Below are positions 45,143-53,297 of a stretch of 64,000 nt of DNA, piece by piece. The DNA is taken from positions 62,001-126,000 of the forward strand of contig NZ_MTBP01000002.1 of assembly GCF_002911665.1 (NCBI RefSeq). Direction: 5' to 3'. Origin of the DNA: Actinomadura rubteroloni (GTDB lineage Bacteria > Actinomycetota > Actinomycetes > Streptosporangiales > Streptosporangiaceae). A program made the translations under genes and the position numbers. The notes under the pieces were generated by a model. The model had not been told where the DNA came from. It saw only the letters and a list, made by a program, of their open reading frames with translations, and made no database searches. Position 1 is the first letter of the stretch, and each line of letters opens with the position of its first letter.

Positions 45143-46627
45143 GTGGCCAGTCCCGAAACCCCGGCGCTCAAACCGCCCAGAACCAGCGCACCCGGCCGCG
45201 TCTACAAGCCGGGGATCGTGCTCGCGTTCATCTGCGTCGCCCAGTTCATGGTCTTCCTCGACGTGACCGTCGTGAATGTCGCGCTCGCTCACATTCAGAA
45301 GAGCCTCGACATGGCGGAGACGGACCTGCAGTACATCGTCACCGCCTATGGCACGGTCCTCGGCGGCTTCCTGCTCCTCGGCGGCCGGCTCGCCGACGTG
45401 GTCGGCCGCCGCCGGATGCTCCAGATCGGCCTGTTCCTGTTCGCGGCCAGCTCGCTCGTCGCCGGGGTCTCCCAGAGCCCGGGCGTCCTCATCGGCGCGC
45501 GCGGCTTCCAGGGCCTCGGCTCGGCGCTCATCGCGCCCGCCGCGCTCAGCATCCTCACCAGCACCTTCAAGGAGGGCCCCGAGCGCACCCGCGCACTCGG
45601 CATCTGGGGCGCCCTGACCGGGCTCGCGTCCGTCGCGGGCGTCCTGCTCGGCGGGATCCTCACCCAGGGGCCCGGCTGGCGCTGGATCTTCTTCATCAAC
45701 GTCCCGATCGGCATCATCGCGGTGCTGCTCGCCCCGCTGCTCGCCCCCGAGAGCCGCGACACCGAGCGGCGTCACCGCATCGACGTGACCGGCGCGATCC
45801 TGCTCACCACCGGGCTGCTCCTGCTCATCTACACGCTCAACGAGACCGTCAACCGCGGCTGGGGCGACGGCCGGACGATCGGCGGCCTCGCCGGCGCGGC
45901 GGTCCTGCTCGCCGCGTTCCTCATCGTGGAGGGCCGCACGAAGGAACCGCTGATGCCGCTCGGCATCTTCCGCAACACCGCGATGCGGACGGCGAACCTC
46001 GCGACCGTCCTGCTGTTCGGGTCGACGGTCACGCTGTTCTTCTTCGCCAGCCTGTTCATGCAGGTCGTCCTCGGCTACTCGGCGCTCAAGACGGGCCTGG
46101 CCTACGTGCCGCTCGCGCTCGTCGTCGCGATCGCCGCGGGCATCGCCTCGACGCTCACCACCAAGATCGCGGCGAAACCGGTCATGCTCACCGGCATGTT
46201 CCTCAGCGCCGCCGGGCTGGTCATGCTGGCCCGGCTGCCCAAGGACGGCAGCTATCTCACGCACGTGCTGCCCGCGTTCATCGTCGCGGGCGCCGGGCTC
46301 GGTGCGTCCTTCGTGACGCTCCAGGTCGCGGCGTTCATCGGCGTCCGCCAGCACGAGGCGGGCCTGGCCGCCGGGCTGATCAACACCAGCCAGGAGGGCG
46401 GCGGCGCGCTCGGCGTCGCGGTGGTCGCGACGGCCGCGTTCGCCAAGATCAAGGATCTGCGCGACGCGGCGGCGGGCAACGCCGACCGCATCAAGGACGC
46501 CCAGGCGTCCGGCTTCCACGAGGCGTTCGTCATCGGCGCCGGGTTCGCCGTCACCGCGCTGGTCCTCGCGCTGGTGCTGCTGCCCATGATGCGCGCGTCC
46601 GAACGTCCCGACACCGTCATCGGCTGA
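45143..46627 (+). CDS. MFS drug exporter (DHA2, EmrB/QacA type)
   Basis: A 494-residue transporter with 14 predicted membrane helices. FMVFLDVTVVNVALAHIQ is the first-helix motif of DHA2 proteins, and GGRLADVVGRRRML is the loop 2-3 motif A. It most likely exports the polyketide and gives self-resistance. GTG start with AAGAGGAG 8 bases upstream. It has its own promoter after the carboxylase gene. Confidence 0.93.
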   Translation: MASPETPALKPPRTSAPGRVYKPGIVLAFICVAQFMVFLDVTVVNVALAHIQKSLDMAETDLQYIVTAYGTVLGGFLLLGGRLADVVGRRRMLQIGLFLFAASSLVAGVSQSPGVLIGARGFQGLGSALIAPAALSILTSTFKEGPERTRALGIWGALTGLASVAGVLLGGILTQGPGWRWIFFINVPIGIIAVLLAPLLAPESRDTERRHRIDVTGAILLTTGLLLLIYTLNETVNRGWGDGRTIGGLAGAAVLLAAFLIVEGRTKEPLMPLGIFRNTAMRTANLATVLLFGSTVTLFFFASLFMQVVLGYSALKTGLAYVPLALVVAIAAGIASTLTTKIAAKPVMLTGMFLSAAGLVMLARLPKDGSYLTHVLPAFIVAGAGLGASFVTLQVAAFIGVRQHEAGLAAGLINTSQEGGGALGVAVVATAAFAKIKDLRDAAAGNADRIKDAQASGFHEAFVIGAGFAVTALVLALVLLPMMRASERPDTVIG

Positions 46628-46650
46628 CCGTCCCGACCCGGAGAGACAGC

Positions 46651-47049
46651 ATGACCAACATCGTCAAGTTGACCAGACGGGCCGAGACGTTCGTGAGCGA
46701 CGCGCAGGTCGGCGTCCTCACCACGCTCCGTCCCGACGGGACGCCGCACAGCGTGCCGGTCTGCTTCACCTTCGACCCCGGCGCCGGGCTCGTCCGCGTG
46801 CTCACCCGGGCCGCGTCGCGCAAGGCGCGCAACGTGATCGAGAGCCCCGGCGGACGCGCGACGATCTGCCAGGTCGCCGGGCCGAAGTTCCTGTCCATGG
46901 AGGGGACGGCCGAGGTGTCCGGCGAGCGGGCGCGCGTGGAGGAGGGGGCGCGCTGGTACGCCAAGCGCTACGCCTACGCGCCGCCGAGCCCGCCGGACCG
47001 CGTCGTCATCGAGATCGCCGTCGACCGCGTGCTCGACGGGATCAGCTAG
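46651..47049 (+). CDS. PPOX-class F420-dependent oxidoreductase
   Basis: A 132-residue split beta-barrel protein. VGVLTTLRPDGTPHSVPV is the flavin/deazaflavin-binding motif of the pyridoxamine oxidase-like F420 enzymes. It could reduce an enone or quinone of the polyketide. GGAGAGAC precedes the ATG at 46651. Its last 8 bases overlap the end of the convergent SnoaL-like gene. Confidence 0.85.
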   Translation: MTNIVKLTRRAETFVSDAQVGVLTTLRPDGTPHSVPVCFTFDPGAGLVRVLTRAASRKARNVIESPGGRATICQVAGPKFLSMEGTAEVSGERARVEEGARWYAKRYAYAPPSPPDRVVIEIAVDRVLDGIS

Positions 47050-47500
47050 ACCCCGCCGGCGGCCGCCCGTCCATCCACTGGACGCGGAACGACAGCCGGG
47101 TGAGGCGCCAGCCCGCGTCCGTGCGGACGGCGTCCCCGTCGACCAGCGTTCCGGTCCGGAAGAACTCGGGCGGCCCGCCATCGCGGGTGGCGTGGTGGAC
47201 GTGCGTCGACGTCAGATTCGCCCGCAGGCCGGCGCGGTCGCCGGCCACCTGGACGGCCGGCGGCGACCCGAGGTGCTGGGTCGCCGCGAAGTTCCCGAGC
47301 GCGTCGCGGTGGTAGCCGGCCATCCCGGCGAGGCCGCGGTGCGCGCTCATCGGGAACTCCACGACCGCGTCGGCGGTGAACAGGCCGCCGGCCCAGTCGT
47401 CGTCCAGGGGGTCGGCGTCCAGGCCGATCAGGTAGCGGGCGAGCAGTTCGGCGACGTCCGTCCGGTCGATGTTCGTCAGGTCGCTGTGCATCTGCTTCAT
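47042..47500 (-). CDS. SnoaL-like/NTF2-fold protein
   Basis: A 152-residue NTF2-fold protein of the SnoaL_4 type: EFPMSAHRGLAGMAGYHRDAL and VHHATRDGG are typical cavity segments, and the C-terminus is FRVQWMDGRPP. Members act as polyketide cyclases, isomerases or hydroxylases; the type here cannot be decided. The start at 47500 (MKQMHSDL) is a choice; 47491 is also possible and neither has a strong ribosome binding site. Divergent from the monooxygenase at 47600. Confidence 0.75.
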   Translation of the reverse strand: MKQMHSDLTNIDRTDVAELLARYLIGLDADPLDDDWAGGLFTADAVVEFPMSAHRGLAGMAGYHRDALGNFAATQHLGSPPAVQVAGDRAGLRANLTSTHVHHATRDGGPPEFFRTGTLVDGDAVRTDAGWRLTRLSFRVQWMDGRPPAGSS

Positions 47501-47599
47501 GCGCCGAGCATGAACCGCGCCCGCCCGCCCGCACCACCGCTCCCAGGAAGACCTGACAAACCTCATGAACGGCTGACCCTCCCCCCTGAAGGAGAGATC

Positions 47600-49117
47600 G
47601 TGGACGACGAGAACCCCCGTGTCGTCATCGTCGGTGCGGGACCGACCGGACTCATGCTCGCCGGCGAGCTGGCGCTCGCCGGAATCCCCGCCCTGCTCGT
47701 GGACCGGCTCGCCGAGCCGATGCAGCAGTCGCGCGCGCTCGGCTTCTCCGCCCGCACCATCGAGGAGTTCGACCAGCGCGGACTCCTGCCCCGCTTCGGA
47801 ACCCTGGAGACTCTTCCGTTCGGGCACTTCGGCGGGTTCTTCATGGACTTCACGGCCGTCGACAACGGGTCCTACGGCGCCCGCGGCGTGCACCAGGCCC
47901 GGACCGAGGCCGTGCTGACCGCGTGGATCGGCGAGCTGGGCGTGAAGATCCACCGCGAGCACGAGGTGACCGGCCTCGGGACCGACGCCGACGGCGTGAC
48001 CGTCCGGATGCGCACGCCGGACGGCGAGCGCGAGGTCCGCGCCGAGTACGTCGTGGGCTGCGACGGCGCCCGCAGCACGGTCCGCAACCTCGCGGGCATC
48101 GGTTTCCCCGGCACCGAGGCGACCGTCGAGGTGTGGCTGGCGGACGTGTCCGGACCCGAGCTGCGTCCCCGCTTCGCCGGCGAGCGCGTCGACGGCGGCA
48201 TGGTGATGGTGCTGCCGCTCGGCGACGGCGTGAACCGCATCGTCGCCTACGAGCGCGCGATGGCCCCGACCGGCCGGACGACCCCGCCGTCGTTCACCGA
48301 GGTCGCGGACCGCTTCGAGCGGCTGACCGGCGGCGAGCGCGTCCACGACGGCGAGGCGCTGTGGGTGAGCTGGTTCACCGACGCCAGCCGCCAGGCCGAG
48401 CGCTACCGCGACGGGCGGGTGTTCGTCGCGGGCGACGCGGCGCACGTCCACCTGCCGATCGGCGCGCAGGGCATGAGCGCCGGCGTGCAGGACGCGGTGA
48501 ACCTCGGCTGGAAGCTCGCCGCCGTCCTGAAGGGCGACGCGCCCGACGCCCTGCTCGACACCTACCACGCCGAGCGGCACCCGGTCGGCGCGCGGATCGT
48601 CGCGAACACGCTCGTGCAGCGGTTCCTCTACCTCGACGGCGACGCGATGCAGCCCCTGCGCGACGTCTTCGGCGAGCTGATGTTCTACCCCGACGTGCAG
48701 CGGCACCTGATCGGCATGGTCACGGGCCTGGACGTCCGCTACGACGTCGGCCCCGGGTCGCACCCGCTGCTCGGCCGCCGGCTGCCGAACGAGGAACTCG
48801 TCCTGCCCGACCGGAAGACCACCAACTACGACCTCCTCCACAACGGCCGCGGCGTGCTGCTGATCCTGGACGACTCCGCCGGCCTGTCCGCCCGCGCCGA
48901 ACCCTGGGCGGACCGGCTGGACATCATCCGGGCCGACCAGCACGACTGCAAGGCCCCGCTGGACGCGCTGCTCGTCCGTCCCGACGGATACGTCGCCTGG
49001 CTGACGCCGGGAACCGACGACGGCGCCGACCTCACGACCGCACTGACCCGCTGGTTCGGTCCCGACCCCTCATCCACCTCAACGAGCGAATCATCAACGA
49101 GCGAAAGCGAGTCGTAG
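47600..49117 (+). CDS. FAD-dependent aromatic hydroxylase, third oxygenase
   Basis: A 505-residue group A flavin monooxygenase, a paralogue of the 34001 enzyme. [32 protein letters not shown] and AGDAAHVHLPIGAQGMS are present, as is the C-terminal domain. The last 15 residues are a low-complexity Ser/Thr/Glu tail encoded by a near 15-base tandem duplication (about 49079-49110). GTG start with AAGGAGAG upstream. It could carry out a further ring hydroxylation or an oxidative rearrangement. The ABM gene follows directly. Confidence 0.9.
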   Translation: MDDENPRVVIVGAGPTGLMLAGELALAGIPALLVDRLAEPMQQSRALGFSARTIEEFDQRGLLPRFGTLETLPFGHFGGFFMDFTAVDNGSYGARGVHQARTEAVLTAWIGELGVKIHREHEVTGLGTDADGVTVRMRTPDGEREVRAEYVVGCDGARSTVRNLAGIGFPGTEATVEVWLADVSGPELRPRFAGERVDGGMVMVLPLGDGVNRIVAYERAMAPTGRTTPPSFTEVADRFERLTGGERVHDGEALWVSWFTDASRQAERYRDGRVFVAGDAAHVHLPIGAQGMSAGVQDAVNLGWKLAAVLKGDAPDALLDTYHAERHPVGARIVANTLVQRFLYLDGDAMQPLRDVFGELMFYPDVQRHLIGMVTGLDVRYDVGPGSHPLLGRRLPNEELVLPDRKTTNYDLLHNGRGVLLILDDSAGLSARAEPWADRLDIIRADQHDCKAPLDALLVRPDGYVAWLTPGTDDGADLTTALTRWFGPDPSSTSTSESSTSESES

Positions 49118-49828
49118 ATGCCCACGTTCGCCGCGGACGGCAAGTACCTGACCGTCCTCAACCTGTTCACCACCGACACCGACGAGAAGCAGGGCAAGCT
49201 GATCGGCGCGATGCGCGACGTCGTCGACAACGCCGCCTATCCGGGCTGGATCTCCAGCACCGTCCACAGCGGCAAGGAGAGCCCGGGGACGGCCAACTTC
49301 ATCCAGTGGCGCAGCGGCGAGGACCTGGAGGCCCGCTACGCCGGCGAGGAGTTCAAGCACCGCACCCTCCCGCTGTTCCGGGAGATCACCACGTCCATCA
49401 AGCTGCTCCAGACCGACGTCGTCTACACCCAGCGGGCGCCGGAGCAGACGGAGATCGAGATCGGCCCGGACCGCGACGACTTCACCGTCATCCAGGTCAT
49501 CGGCGCGACGGAAGGGGGCCTGGACGACCTGGTCGAGGCGCTCGGCGCGGGCCACGCGTGGCTGCGGGACGTCCCCGGCTACCGCTCGCACACCGTCCTG
49601 CGGGGCCGCGCGGCACGCGGGCTCGACGGCCCGTTCGCCGTCGTTTACTCCCAGTGGGACGACGAGGCTTCGTTCGCGGCGTTCCGTGCCGTGAGCGCGG
49701 ACGAGCAGTCGGCCGAGCGCCGCGCCGCGACCGAACGGGTCGAGGCGTCGTCCACTTTCCATGACTGGAATACCTACCAGGTGGTCCACACCCGGTCGGC
49801 GGCGGCGCCGACCGGATCGGCGGTCTAG
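49118..49828 (+). CDS. Di-domain antibiotic biosynthesis monooxygenase-like protein
   Basis: A 236-residue protein made of two ferredoxin-like ABM modules: residues 8-110 (YLTVLNLFTTDTDEKQGKL, then GWISSTVHSGKESPGTANF) and 120-225 (FTVIQVIGATEGGLDD, then VPGYRSHTVLRG). Cofactor-free ABM oxygenases turn anthrones into quinones, as ActVA-ORF6, and in the jadomycin cluster JadG belongs to this group. It is adjacent to the monooxygenase gene (no gap), so the two probably act in sequence. Strong terminator follows. Confidence 0.85.
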   Translation: MPTFAADGKYLTVLNLFTTDTDEKQGKLIGAMRDVVDNAAYPGWISSTVHSGKESPGTANFIQWRSGEDLEARYAGEEFKHRTLPLFREITTSIKLLQTDVVYTQRAPEQTEIEIGPDRDDFTVIQVIGATEGGLDDLVEALGAGHAWLRDVPGYRSHTVLRGRAARGLDGPFAVVYSQWDDEASFAAFRAVSADEQSAERRAATERVEASSTFHDWNTYQVVHTRSAAAPTGSAV

Positions 49829-49833
49829 AAAGA

Positions 49834-49870
49834 ACGCGGCGGGCGGGGCGCGATGCCCCGCCCGCCGCGT
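49834..49870. terminator. Terminator at the end of the biosynthetic genes
   Basis: A perfect 16-base stem, ACGCGGCGGGCGGGGC (49834-49849) with its complement at 49855-49870 and a 5-base loop. The AT-rich 220 bases that follow contain the promoter region of the response regulator. Confidence 0.8.
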
Positions 49871-50092
49871 GTCCGGAAGTGGGCAGAATAAGAAAACCGA
49901 AACCCTCTCATCTTGACCTGAAGAATATCTAAAACCGCCAGCTCATGCGCTATAGATAGCGAATGAACGGACCAGTCCAATTACCCTCAGTCAGCTTGAA
50001 GCCGACAACACACGAACGCATAATACGAGTGTTCGCGACCCCAAATTCACTGCGAGAATCTGCTGGTTCCACGACCCACACTGGGGCTGAGG

Positions 50093-50794
50093 ATGCGCGT
50101 GCTCGTCGTTGAACCCGACTGCCGGACGGCGGAACATCTCGTCCACTGGCTCGTCCGGCACGGCTACGAGGTCGACCTCGTCGACACCGGCCGCCGGACG
50201 CTGGAGGTCGCGGCGACCGCGGACCTCGTCCTGCTGGACCTCGGCCTCCCCGACCTCGACGGGATCGAGGTCTGCCGTTCCCTGCGCGACCGCACCGACG
50301 CCCCGCTGATCACGTTCACCGGGGCCGGCACGGAGCTGGACCGGGTGCTGAGCCTGCAGGCCGGCGCCGACGACTGCATGGTGAAGCCGTACGGGCTGCG
50401 GGAACTCGTGGCCAGGATGGAGGCGGTGATGCGCCGGGTGCTGCCGCACGGCCGGGGCGTCCGCGGGCTGATCGCGCACGGGACGCTGGAGATCGACCTG
50501 GACCGGCGGCAGGTGCGGGTCCGGGGCGGCGACGTGGAGCTGACGCGCAAGGAGTTCGAGCTGCTGCGCATCCTCGCCTCCCGGCCCGAGTCGGTGATCA
50601 CCCGCAGGGAGCTGATGTCGCGCGTCTGGGAGGACGACTGGGCCGCCTCGACCCGGACGATCGACACGCACGTCAGCTCCCTGCGGCACAAGCTCGGCGA
50701 CGCCGAGTGGATCGTCACCGTGCGCGGGGTGGGGTACCGGCTCGGCTCAGGGTCGCTGACCGATGCGGCGGCGCAGGTCCAGCCACTGGTGTGA
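50093..50794 (+). CDS. OmpR-family atypical response regulator (JadR1/LanI-like)
   Basis: A 233-residue regulator: receiver domain (1-115) and winged HTH (130-225, ELTRKEFELLRILASRP, then VRGVGYRLG). The phosphorylation Asp49, Thr76 and Lys98 are present, but the acidic pair usually Asp-Asp or Asp-Glu at 7-8 is Glu7-Pro8, so metal binding should be weakened. JadR1 and LanI are comparable cluster activators of angucycline genes, and JadR1 is known to respond to end product. No histidine kinase gene is nearby. Its 3' end overlaps the convergent gene by 48 bases. Confidence 0.88.
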   Translation: MRVLVVEPDCRTAEHLVHWLVRHGYEVDLVDTGRRTLEVAATADLVLLDLGLPDLDGIEVCRSLRDRTDAPLITFTGAGTELDRVLSLQAGADDCMVKPYGLRELVARMEAVMRRVLPHGRGVRGLIAHGTLEIDLDRRQVRVRGGDVELTRKEFELLRILASRPESVITRRELMSRVWEDDWAASTRTIDTHVSSLRHKLGDAEWIVTVRGVGYRLGSGSLTDAAAQVQPLV

Positions 50795-51286
50795 CCGCCA
50801 GACGTGGCCGGGGTCGCGGCTGCACTCGATCTGGGCCGGCTCGGTGCGCCGCAGGAGCCGGCCGCCGCAGTCCGGCTCGACGCACCGGCCGATGGACTGC
50901 GGACGCTCCTCGGGGAACGCGGCGTAGCGCGCGTGCGCGGCGAGGGACGCGAGCCGGTCGGGGACGTCCCCGGCCGACGGGTGCTCGGCCATCCACGCGG
51001 CGTGCGTGCCGAGAAAGGCGGCGAGGCCGGACACCTCGCAGCGCGGCGCCGACACCCGGCGCTGCACCACGACGACGCGCGCCCACTGGATCAGAAAACT
51101 CTGGATCTTCGAGCGCGCCTCGGCGGCCTCGATGTTGAACGGCGCCGCCGCGGGCGGCTTCTTCGCTATTTTCCCCACTCCCGGCCGGACATTGCCGCCG
51201 AGCAGCCGGCCGCATTGTTCGTGCAGCCGCGCGACTTCGTCCAGCAGCTCGCGGATTCTCTCGGCCCGTCCCTCTGTTTTTCGCAC
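50747..51286 (-). CDS. Zinc-binding protein of unknown function
   Basis: A 179-residue protein. An N-terminal helical part (RIRELLDEVARLHEQCGRLL) is followed by an internal helical region and a C-terminal Cys/His site, CVEPDCGG...ECSRDPGHVW, ending WRSHQWLDLRRRIGQR. The GTG at 51286 with GGGAGC upstream is preferred; an ATG at 51367 is possible. It overlaps the response regulator gene on the opposite strand. I do not recognise the family; it is probably not part of the polyketide pathway. Confidence 0.65.
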   Translation of the reverse strand: MRKTEGRAERIRELLDEVARLHEQCGRLLGGNVRPGVGKIAKKPPAAAPFNIEAAEARSKIQSFLIQWARVVVVQRRVSAPRCEVSGLAAFLGTHAAWMAEHPSAGDVPDRLASLAAHARYAAFPEERPQSIGRCVEPDCGGRLLRRTEPAQIECSRDPGHVWRSHQWLDLRRRIGQRP

Positions 51287-51434
51287 GCTCCCGACGCTAG
51301 GCACGCCGGGCGCGGCCAACAAGACGGCCGCCGATGTTCTGAAACAGGCCCGGAAAACCTCTGACATGGCGCACGCGGATCTGACGGTCGGCTGACAATT
51401 CGCTAGGCGCGCCGCGGACGGTAGCGTTCGGTGC

Positions 51435-52289
51435 ATGCGGCTTCACGTGGGTTGCGCGATGTGGTCTCTCGCGCCCTGGCAGGGACGGTTCCTCCCCCAT
51501 CCCCTTCCGCCCGGCGAGCGGCTGCGCGCGTACGCGAGCTGGTGCAACGCGGTCGAGGGGAACACGACGTTCTACGCGATCCCGGCGCGGAGCACGGTCG
51601 AGTCGTGGGCGCGGCAGGCCCCGGACGACTTCCGGCTCGTCGCCAAGCTGCCCCGGACGATCACGCACGAGCACCGGCTCGGCGCGTCCGGGAGCGACGA
51701 CCTGCGCGCGTTCCTCCACGCGATGGAACCGCTCGGCGCGCGGGCGCACGCGCTGTGGGTGCAGTTGCCCGGCGCGTTCGGGCCGGGCGATCTCGGCGCG
51801 CTGGCGGGCTTCCTGCACGGGCTGCCGGGGACCTACGCCTACGCGGTCGAGGTGCGGCACCTGGCGTTCTTCGAGGACCCGCGCGCGGCGGGACGGCTGG
51901 AGCAGGTGCTCCTCGGCGCCGGGGCCGAGTGGGTGCCGTTCGACACGACCGCGCTGTTCCGCAGCCCTCCGGCGAGCGACGCCGAACGGGACGCGTGGGC
52001 GAAGAAGCCGCGGCTGCCGCGCCGGACGGCCGCGCTCACGGGGCGTCCGATCGTCCGGTACCTGGGCCGTGACGACACGGCCCGGACGGTCGAGGGCTGG
52101 CAGGTGTGGGTCGAGACGGTCGCCGGGTGGCTGCGCGAGGGCCGCTCCCCCACCGTGTTCGTCCACACGCCGGACAACGCCGAGGCGCTGCCGCTCGCGC
52201 GGCGCTTCCACGACGAGGTGCGGGCGCGCGTCCCGGATCTGGAGCCGCTGCCCGAGCCGGTCCCGGCCGAGCCGCCGACGCTGTTCTGA
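51435..52289 (+). CDS. DUF72 domain protein (YecE-like)
   Basis: A 284-residue TIM-barrel-like protein. GCAMWSL near the start, the core NAVEGNTTFYAIPARSTVESWA (residues about 38-59) and the C-terminal FVHTPDNAEALPLA are the DUF72 hallmarks. The function is not established for the family. It begins the ordinary genes after the cluster. Confidence 0.9.
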   Translation: MRLHVGCAMWSLAPWQGRFLPHPLPPGERLRAYASWCNAVEGNTTFYAIPARSTVESWARQAPDDFRLVAKLPRTITHEHRLGASGSDDLRAFLHAMEPLGARAHALWVQLPGAFGPGDLGALAGFLHGLPGTYAYAVEVRHLAFFEDPRAAGRLEQVLLGAGAEWVPFDTTALFRSPPASDAERDAWAKKPRLPRRTAALTGRPIVRYLGRDDTARTVEGWQVWVETVAGWLREGRSPTVFVHTPDNAEALPLARRFHDEVRARVPDLEPLPEPVPAEPPTLF

Positions 52290-52295
52290 TCGGGC

Positions 52296-52325
52296 GCCGG
52301 GAGGGGCCGCGCGGCCCCTCCCGGC
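52296..52325. terminator. Bidirectional terminator palindrome
   Basis: A perfect 15-base inverted repeat, GCCGGGAGGGGCCGC (52296-52310), with its complement at 52311-52325 between two convergent genes. Confidence 0.7.
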
Positions 52326-52331
52326 GGCGGG

Positions 52332-52718
52332 TCAGCGTCCGGCCTTGGCGCGGGCGGTCCGCACGGCCTTGGTCCCGGCGCCGGCGGCACGGCCGCCGAC
52401 GATCGTGGACTTGGCGCGCGTCTCGCGCGCGGCCGTCCGGGCGGCGCGCCGGGCGCGCGGCCAGAACCGGTTCGCGCGCTGGTGGCGGCGCCACAGCAGC
52501 ATCGCGGCCAGCCCGGCGGCGACGCCCGCGACGCCCGCCCCGCTCAGGGCGAGCCGGGGCAGCGGCAGCGGGAGCGCCCGGCCGAGGTGCCGGAGCGTGG
52601 CTCCCGCGTCGTCGCGGATCTCCTCCGGGGAGACCTGCGCGTCGCCCAGGGGTGTGCCGAGTCCGTTCAGGCTCTCGGGACGGACGGGCTTCTGCGTGGT
52701 CAAGGGTGCTCCCCTCAT
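52332..52718 (-). CDS. Small membrane-anchored protein of unknown function
   Basis: A 128-residue protein. A single transmembrane helix (LALSGAGVAGVAAGLAAMLLW, about residues 57-77) is followed by a strongly basic, Arg/Lys/Ala-rich cytoplasmic tail. The ATG at 52718 has no good ribosome binding site, but a TTG five codons on (52703) has GGGGAG before it and may be the true start. No family is recognised. Confidence 0.6.
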   Translation of the reverse strand: MRGAPLTTQKPVRPESLNGLGTPLGDAQVSPEEIRDDAGATLRHLGRALPLPLPRLALSGAGVAGVAAGLAAMLLWRRHQRANRFWPRARRAARTAARETRAKSTIVGGRAAGAGTKAVRTARAKAGR

Positions 52719-52766
52719 CGGCACTGTCGGTCGTCTCGGGGGTACCCGCGCCTCAGGGCGCAAACA

Positions 52767-53195
52767 TCAGCAGCCGCACGTCGCGTCGGCGGGCGCGGTG
52801 AGCCCGTCCACCTGCGGCCGGACGAGCCCGTCGTCGGTCGCGTACGCCAGCCCCTCGCGGACCCAGTACTCGAACCCGCCGAGCATCTCCTTGACGCGGT
52901 AGCCGAGCCGGGCGAACTCCAGCGCCGCGCGGGTCGCCCCGTTGCACGCCGGGCCCCAGCAGTAGGTGACGACGGTCGCGGCGGGGTCGACGAGCGCGGG
53001 CGCGCCGGCGGCGACGCGGGACGCGGGCAGGTGCAGCGCGCCGGGCACGCGCCCGCGCTCCCAGGCCGCCGCGCCGCGCGCGTCCACGACGACGAGCCCG
53101 GCGACGCCGGCCTCCAGGTCGGCGTGGACGTCGGACACGTCGGTCTCGAACGCGAGCCGGGCCGCGAAGTAGGCGGCGGCGGTGACGTCGCTCAT
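52767..53195 (-). CDS. Rhodanese-like domain protein
   Basis: A 142-residue single-domain sulfurtransferase. VVDARGAAAWERGRVPGALHLP is the substrate-binding part and YCWGPACNGA carries the catalytic Cys loop; CGC at the C-terminus is extra. GGAGG lies 9 bases upstream of the ATG at 53195. It transfers sulfane sulfur. It is downstream of the GlxA-type regulator on the same strand, probably its target. Confidence 0.85.
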   Translation of the reverse strand: MSDVTAAAYFAARLAFETDVSDVHADLEAGVAGLVVVDARGAAAWERGRVPGALHLPASRVAAGAPALVDPAATVVTYCWGPACNGATRAALEFARLGYRVKEMLGGFEYWVREGLAYATDDGLVRPQVDGLTAPADATCGC

Positions 53196-53297
53196 GGGGG
53201 GCACCTCCGGAGTTCGTGGGGTGCACCCATCGTCGGCGCCGCGCCGGGGGCCGCGCGAGGGGCGGGACCGCCACCGTCCGTCCGGATCCCGCCAGGG

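Larger units (their letters stand above)
29309..50794. other. Type II polyketide gene cluster, angucycline layout, halogenated
   Basis: About 21 genes from the halogenase to the response regulator. The core 34001-41435 has the order oxygenase, TcmI-type cyclase, KS-alpha, CLF, ACP, KR, aromatase/cyclase, oxygenase, the same as urdamycin, landomycin and gaudimycin clusters. Precursor supply (ACC beta, epsilon, alpha), halogenase with flavin reductase, additional oxygenases, an MFS and an antiporter for export, and TetR, BldC-like and response-regulator genes complete it. No glycosyl- or methyltransferase is present, so an aglycone product, an angucyclinone carrying chlorine, is the inference. 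The edges are set by the first and last genes of obvious cluster type. Confidence 0.8.
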
